From JAAUUJ01 sp964392245 (lineage in GTDB: Bacteria; Cyanobacteriota; Cyanobacteriia; Thermostichales; Thermostichaceae), in NCBI GenBank assembly GCA_964392245.1, contig CAYMOX010000001.1, positions 1 to 64,000 of the forward strand: DNA of 64,000 bases, written 5' to 3'. A program made the translations under genes and the position numbers. The notes below the pieces were generated by a model. It did no database searches. It was not told the origin of the DNA and saw only the letters and a program-made list of their open reading frames with translations. Of the stretch, positions 60,779 through 64,000 are shown piece after piece. The stretch's first letter is position 1; each line of letters begins with the position of its first letter.

Positions 60779-61319
60779 CGCCTTCCCCCTGTAAAACCCC
60801 TCGAGATTGACGATCTTTTAACTTAGCAATGTTCAAATGCATAACTTGAGCCAAATCCCACCCGAAATGATCACACAAGCTCTGACATGCTGCTGCTATT
60901 TGCTGACCCAGGGGTTGAACCCGCGTCTGGCGATCAGCATACAACCCATCACGAAATTCTTTGCTCACCAACCCTGCTAGATGTCCGGCAGCCTGCTGTA
61001 GGGATGGCAAAGGATTTTCCACCCCAGAACCACAGGCCACAAACCAGGTGGAGAGAGGGATCCCCAATTCTGTTGCGGCAGCCGCCAAAGCCCAGAGAAT
61101 ATCACCCAATTCCTTTTGAAGCTTTTGAGTTTGAATCACAGGATCTGGCCCTGATTCCTCTGCCCTACTGATGAACTCGGCCACCTCGCCCACAAGCAAT
61201 AGAACCGGATATGTCAAGAATCCCTGGCCAGCTTGGGGGTAAAGGGCTGTTTTCCAAGCCTGCTCCTGGTAAGTAATGTAGTCAATTTCAGGAACAAGAG
61301 GCATAGTGGCAGAGATCAT
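60768..61319 (-). CDS. MazG-like nucleotide pyrophosphohydrolase
   Basis: About 183 residues from ATG 61319; ATG 61304 and upstream starts are possible and no clear ribosome site decides. MazG-type metal motif: LLLVGEVAEFISRAEES, then ELGDILWALAAAATELGI, the ExxE...ExxD pattern. It likely hydrolyses non-canonical or excess dNTPs. Overlap with thyX suggests coordinated control of the thymidylate pool. Confidence 0.8.
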   Translation of the reverse strand: MISATMPLVPEIDYITYQEQAWKTALYPQAGQGFLTYPVLLLVGEVAEFISRAEESGPDPVIQTQKLQKELGDILWALAAAATELGIPLSTWFVACGSGVENPLPSLQQAAGHLAGLVSKEFRDGLYADRQTRVQPLGQQIAAACQSLCDHFGWDLAQVMHLNIAKLKDRQSRGVLQGEGDER

Positions 61320-61479
61320 TTCTATCAACAGGTACATTCCGTGGATATTAGCCAGATGGGGGGATCCTGTCAAGGTAAAACTTACAGACTGAGGATCCCC
61401 TCCTCATCCTGCAGAGCAGGTTGGAGAAGACACTATACTGTTGGAGAGTAGAGAAACCTTCACCAATAAGTTTGCAGGA

Positions 61480-62202
61480 ATGGCTCAGATTCAGGTGGTA
61501 TTTTTTGACGCGGTGGGTACCCTCTTTTCGGTGAAGGGGAGCGTGGGCCAGATCTACAGTGAGACTGCAGTCATTTACGGGGTACAGGAATCGGCAGATC
61601 AGATTGATCGAGCCTTCTACAAAGCCTTTCAGATGGCTCCTCCAGCCGCGTTTCCTGGCGTAGATCTTGTAGATCTTCCCGATCTGGAGCGGCAGTGGTG
61701 GCAGCAGGTAGTGGAGCAGACTTTCCAGGAGCTGGGGTACGGAGAGGCCAACCCTTTTCCTGATTTTGCAACCTTTTTTGATCAGGTGTTTTCACTCTTT
61801 GAAACTTCTGATCCCTGGGAGCTACATGCTGAGACGATCGAGGTTCTCACCAACTTGAAGGATCGCGGGATCCAGATGGGGGTGATCTCCAACTTTGACT
61901 CTCGCCTTTACCCTGTACTCCGATCCCTGGACCTGAATTCGTTCTTCAGTTCTGTGACGATTTCCACTCATGTGGGGGCAGCTAAATCCGATCCTCAGGT
62001 GTTTCATCAGGCTTTGCAGCAGCACCAGATTTCCGCTGATCAGGCTTTGCATGTGGGGGATAGCCATTCCCAGGATTATCAGGGAGCGAAGCAGGCAGGT
62101 TTACAGGCATTGTGGTTGGATCGATTGCAGAAGGATCCGGCTGCCACTCCTGAGCATGAGCGGATTGTGGATCTACAGGGGATCTTGAGTTGGTTGGAGT
62201 GA
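61480..62202 (+). CDS. HAD-superfamily hydrolase
   Basis: From ATG 61480 (MAQIQVVFFDAVGTLF) 240 residues; an upstream TTG at 61441 would add 13. HAD motifs: D10 in FFDAVGT, S in GVISNFDSR, K in GAAKSDPQVF and the late acidic motif HVGDSHSQDYQGA. Note the second residue is Ala rather than Asp after DA, as in some phosphatases of this family. Specific substrate unknown. Confidence 0.88.
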   Translation: MAQIQVVFFDAVGTLFSVKGSVGQIYSETAVIYGVQESADQIDRAFYKAFQMAPPAAFPGVDLVDLPDLERQWWQQVVEQTFQELGYGEANPFPDFATFFDQVFSLFETSDPWELHAETIEVLTNLKDRGIQMGVISNFDSRLYPVLRSLDLNSFFSSVTISTHVGAAKSDPQVFHQALQQHQISADQALHVGDSHSQDYQGAKQAGLQALWLDRLQKDPAATPEHERIVDLQGILSWLE

Positions 62203-62248
62203 TGAGGATATAACCACGGTTACTCCTGAGTGTGTGCATCGGTTGCAA

Positions 62249-62773
62249 TCAAGACTGTGATGGAGCATCTCCCTCTTCCTCTGGAGGCGGGGGCTGTTGT
62301 TGTCGGATCAGATAGCGCAATTCCTCCAGAAGAATATTGAAGCGTTGATCACTCTCAGCCTGCCGTTGTCGAAACTCCTGATCACGACGCTCATTCTCAG
62401 CCTGTCGTTCGCGAAACTCCTGATCACGACGCTCATTCTCAGCCCGTTGTTGCCGAAGCTCTGCATCACGACGCTCATTCTCGGCCCGTTGTTGCCGGAT
62501 CTCTGCATCGCGACGCTCATTCTCGGCCTGTTGTTGATCCTGCCGCCCTCGAATCGCCTCATTGACCTGTTGCTGCTCTGCAATAAACCGATCTACCCGT
62601 TCGATAAAGCGATCAAACCGCCGATCTACCTCTACCCTGGCTTCGTGCTCCTGCTGATAGATCTGGATCAGCATCCGTTGTCCCTCTAGAATTGCACTGA
62701 TCTGATCCCATGTCTCAGCCAGCTGTTCTGCCTGACGATCCAGCATCTCATCGGTCCAACGTTGTACAGCCAT
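62249..62773 (-). CDS. Coiled-coil protein with five 14-residue repeats
   Basis: From ATG 62773, 174 residues (a frame to 62833 is possible). The start MAVQRWTDEMLDRQAEQL shows it belongs to the same family as the three tandem genes at 55.7-56.6 kb. Residues about 95-160 are 14-residue units such as AENERRDAEIRQQR and AENERRDQEFRERQ, encoded by 42-bp DNA repeats. Strong charged coiled coil; function unknown. It is divergent from the second sugar dehydrogenase. Confidence 0.78.
   Translation of the reverse strand: MAVQRWTDEMLDRQAEQLAETWDQISAILEGQRMLIQIYQQEHEARVEVDRRFDRFIERVDRFIAEQQQVNEAIRGRQDQQQAENERRDAEIRQQRAENERRDAELRQQRAENERRDQEFRERQAENERRDQEFRQRQAESDQRFNILLEELRYLIRQQQPPPPEEEGDAPSQS
62350..62540. 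repeat. 42-bp direct repeats inside the coiled-coil gene
   Basis: Four to five copies of a 42-bp unit (containing CGACGCTCATTCTC) lie end to end and encode the 14-residue repeats. The repeats are in frame with no spacer, so this is a coding repeat and not a CRISPR. Confidence 0.9.
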
Positions 62774-62907
62774 GTCTTCACCAAATTCAGAGGGCAACAG
62801 TACAAGCAGAAATAATTTCATGATCTTTTTCAATTAAACCATGACTCTATCTCTGGATGGGATGTGGGGTATAGTGAGGGGCATTGTTTCTTGCAGTGTT
62901 GAGATCA

Positions 62908-64000
62908 GTGAAAGGTTGCATTGGAATCAAGTGGCTTCTACTTTTGCTGACTCTTTCAGCATGCTCTGGTGGCACTAGCACCGTTAGTAGTGTCTCTGCC
63001 CCGATCCTGAGTCCTTCGACGCCTCCCGAGATCTCCAGTCCATTTCCTGAGTTTCCTCAAGATGGTCGGGTAAGCCTGGGAATTACTCCAATCAATACTG
63101 GTTTTGATCAGCCTCTGCATATAACCCATGCCGGAGACACCAGCAATCGCGTCTTTGTGGTTGAGCGTCCGGGAGTGGTTCGGGTTCTTAATCAAGCAGG
63201 CGAACGGGTTGAAGGAGTTTTTCTAGACATCCGCGATCGAGTTCAATGCTGCGAGGGAGAACGAGGCATTCACAGTATTGCCTTTCCCCCTGACTATGAT
63301 CAGAAGGGCTATTTTTATGCGGTTTACATCAACGTAGAAGGTGCAGCAGTTCTCTCTCGCTTCTCTGTCACCGCCAACCCTGATCGCGCCGATGCCAGCA
63401 GTGAAGCTGTGATCTATACGGTCCCCAGCCTGGAGAATAACCCGGATTATCAGGGGCAAAATGCCCAGAGTTTGCATTACGGGGGGCAGATCGCATTCAG
63501 TCCTTACGATGGCTACCTGTACTACGCCACGGGGGATGGATTTTCATTCACAACCTCTCAGACATTGAGCCAGCCCCAGGGCAAGTTACTACGGTTGGAT
63601 GTGGAGGGAGGGATCTTTCCCTACCAGGTTCCCAGTGACAATCCCTTTTTAGACAGCGAGCATCCGGAGATCTGGGCCTTAGGACTGCGAAATCCGTGGC
63701 GGTTTTCCTTTGATCGGGAGACTGGGGATCTCTATATCGCGGATGTCGGACAGAATGAGGCCGAAGAGTTAAATGTTCAATCTGTATTCAGTCCTGGGGG
63801 CGAAAACTACGGCTGGCCGATCATGGAGGGCAAAAGCTGCTACAACCGCCCCACCTGCAACCAGCAAGGACTCACTCTGCCTGTGTTTGAATATGGCCGC
63901 GAGTTTGGGACTTCTCTCACTGGAGGCTTTGTTTACCGGGGCAACGCCTATCCAGATCTAGATGGACTATATATTGCGGGAGACTTCGGTTCCGGTAAGA
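62908..64000 (+). CDS. Second PQQ-type sugar dehydrogenase lipoprotein, partial
   Basis: The frame is open from GTG 62908 (or 62896) to the end of the window, about 364 codons; the stop lies outside. The signal LLLLLTLSACSGG has a lipobox. Propeller signatures match the paralogue at 56652-58166 (HITHAGDTSNRVFVVE, GLRNPWRFSFDRETGDLYIADVGQ, GGENYGWPIMEG). A CYNRPTC insert near residue 310 resembles a disulfide or metal site. Divergent from the coiled-coil gene. Confidence 0.88.
   Translation, partial: MKGCIGIKWLLLLLTLSACSGGTSTVSSVSAPILSPSTPPEISSPFPEFPQDGRVSLGITPINTGFDQPLHITHAGDTSNRVFVVERPGVVRVLNQAGERVEGVFLDIRDRVQCCEGERGIHSIAFPPDYDQKGYFYAVYINVEGAAVLSRFSVTANPDRADASSEAVIYTVPSLENNPDYQGQNAQSLHYGGQIAFSPYDGYLYYATGDGFSFTTSQTLSQPQGKLLRLDVEGGIFPYQVPSDNPFLDSEHPEIWALGLRNPWRFSFDRETGDLYIADVGQNEAEELNVQSVFSPGGENYGWPIMEGKSCYNRPTCNQQGLTLPVFEYGREFGTSLTGGFVYRGNAYPDLDGLYIAGDFGSGK

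Noticed and set aside
62350..62540. CRISPR-like direct repeats
   Set aside because: Units of 42 bp abut without spacers and stay in frame inside a coding gene.

Overview
The window is a chromosomal contig from a cyanobacterium. Markers of that lineage include a CobA-HemD fusion, a transaldolase carrying C-terminal EF-hands, a four-ACT-domain aspartokinase, a bifunctional-nuclease family protein, DUF3493 and DUF6464 proteins, a CYP120-like P450, ThiO and RF2 with the cyanobacterial frameshift context. From about 5.4 kb onward the DNA is rich in GGATC/GGATCC. The first 5.4 kb looks different: it is AT-richer in places, I found no GGATCC there, and it carries several copies of the other cyanobacterial palindrome GCGATCGC.

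Region 1-6.5 kb is the most interesting part: it reads as a chromosomal integron. A true integron integrase (IntI, with the extra domain between the second and third catalytic motifs) at 5553-6533 is transcribed rightward. All genes to its left (a possible nuclease, a tiny ORF, an SDR oxidoreductase, GNAT, a VOC protein broken by a stop codon, an Mpo1-like membrane protein, SigZ and a DUF2703 protein) are transcribed leftward, away from it. Two sites, 775-871 and 1340-1425, have attC architecture: RYYYAAC/GTTRRRY boxes, paired L arms and one extrahelical base on the same arm. Weaker candidates lie at 2538-2583 and 5247-5338, and an attI-like core lies at 5378-5384.

Region 6.7-33 kb is mostly core genome. 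It holds transaldolase, a cysteine-dioxygenase-like cupin, an ECF sigma/anti-sigma/Spy-like operon, SpoIID, a trypsin-like lipoprotein and cysteine synthase, the last behind a large cNMP-binding/degenerate AAA+/polyferredoxin fusion. Then follow fasciclin, HD-GYP, CobA-HemD, prfB, and thiO cut by a 100-N assembly gap. lysC follows, with a 34-bp tandem duplication that rewrites its C-terminus, then VanW-like and GHL10 proteins, a fructosamine-kinase/LMW-phosphatase pair and a two-component pair.

Region 33-35 kb: an intact 1617-bp IS66-family element (8-bp target duplication CCTGCTCA, inverted repeats starting GTAACT) splits the PAS histidine kinase gene.

Region 35-64 kb holds a Ser/Thr kinase, bifunctional nuclease, SerA, TrpS, a PLP decarboxylase, RecJ, a FetAB-type exporter, two SPFH proteins, DprA, a CobO-like protein, a PIN-domain membrane protein, HisA, ferredoxin, P450 and FutA with a palindrome upstream. 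After these come three tandem copies of a small coiled-coil gene, a PQQ-type sugar dehydrogenase, ThyX overlapping a MazG-like gene, and a HAD hydrolase. A fourth relative of the coiled-coil family, built of 14-residue repeats, lies beside a second sugar dehydrogenase that runs off the window. No rRNA, tRNA or CRISPR array was found.
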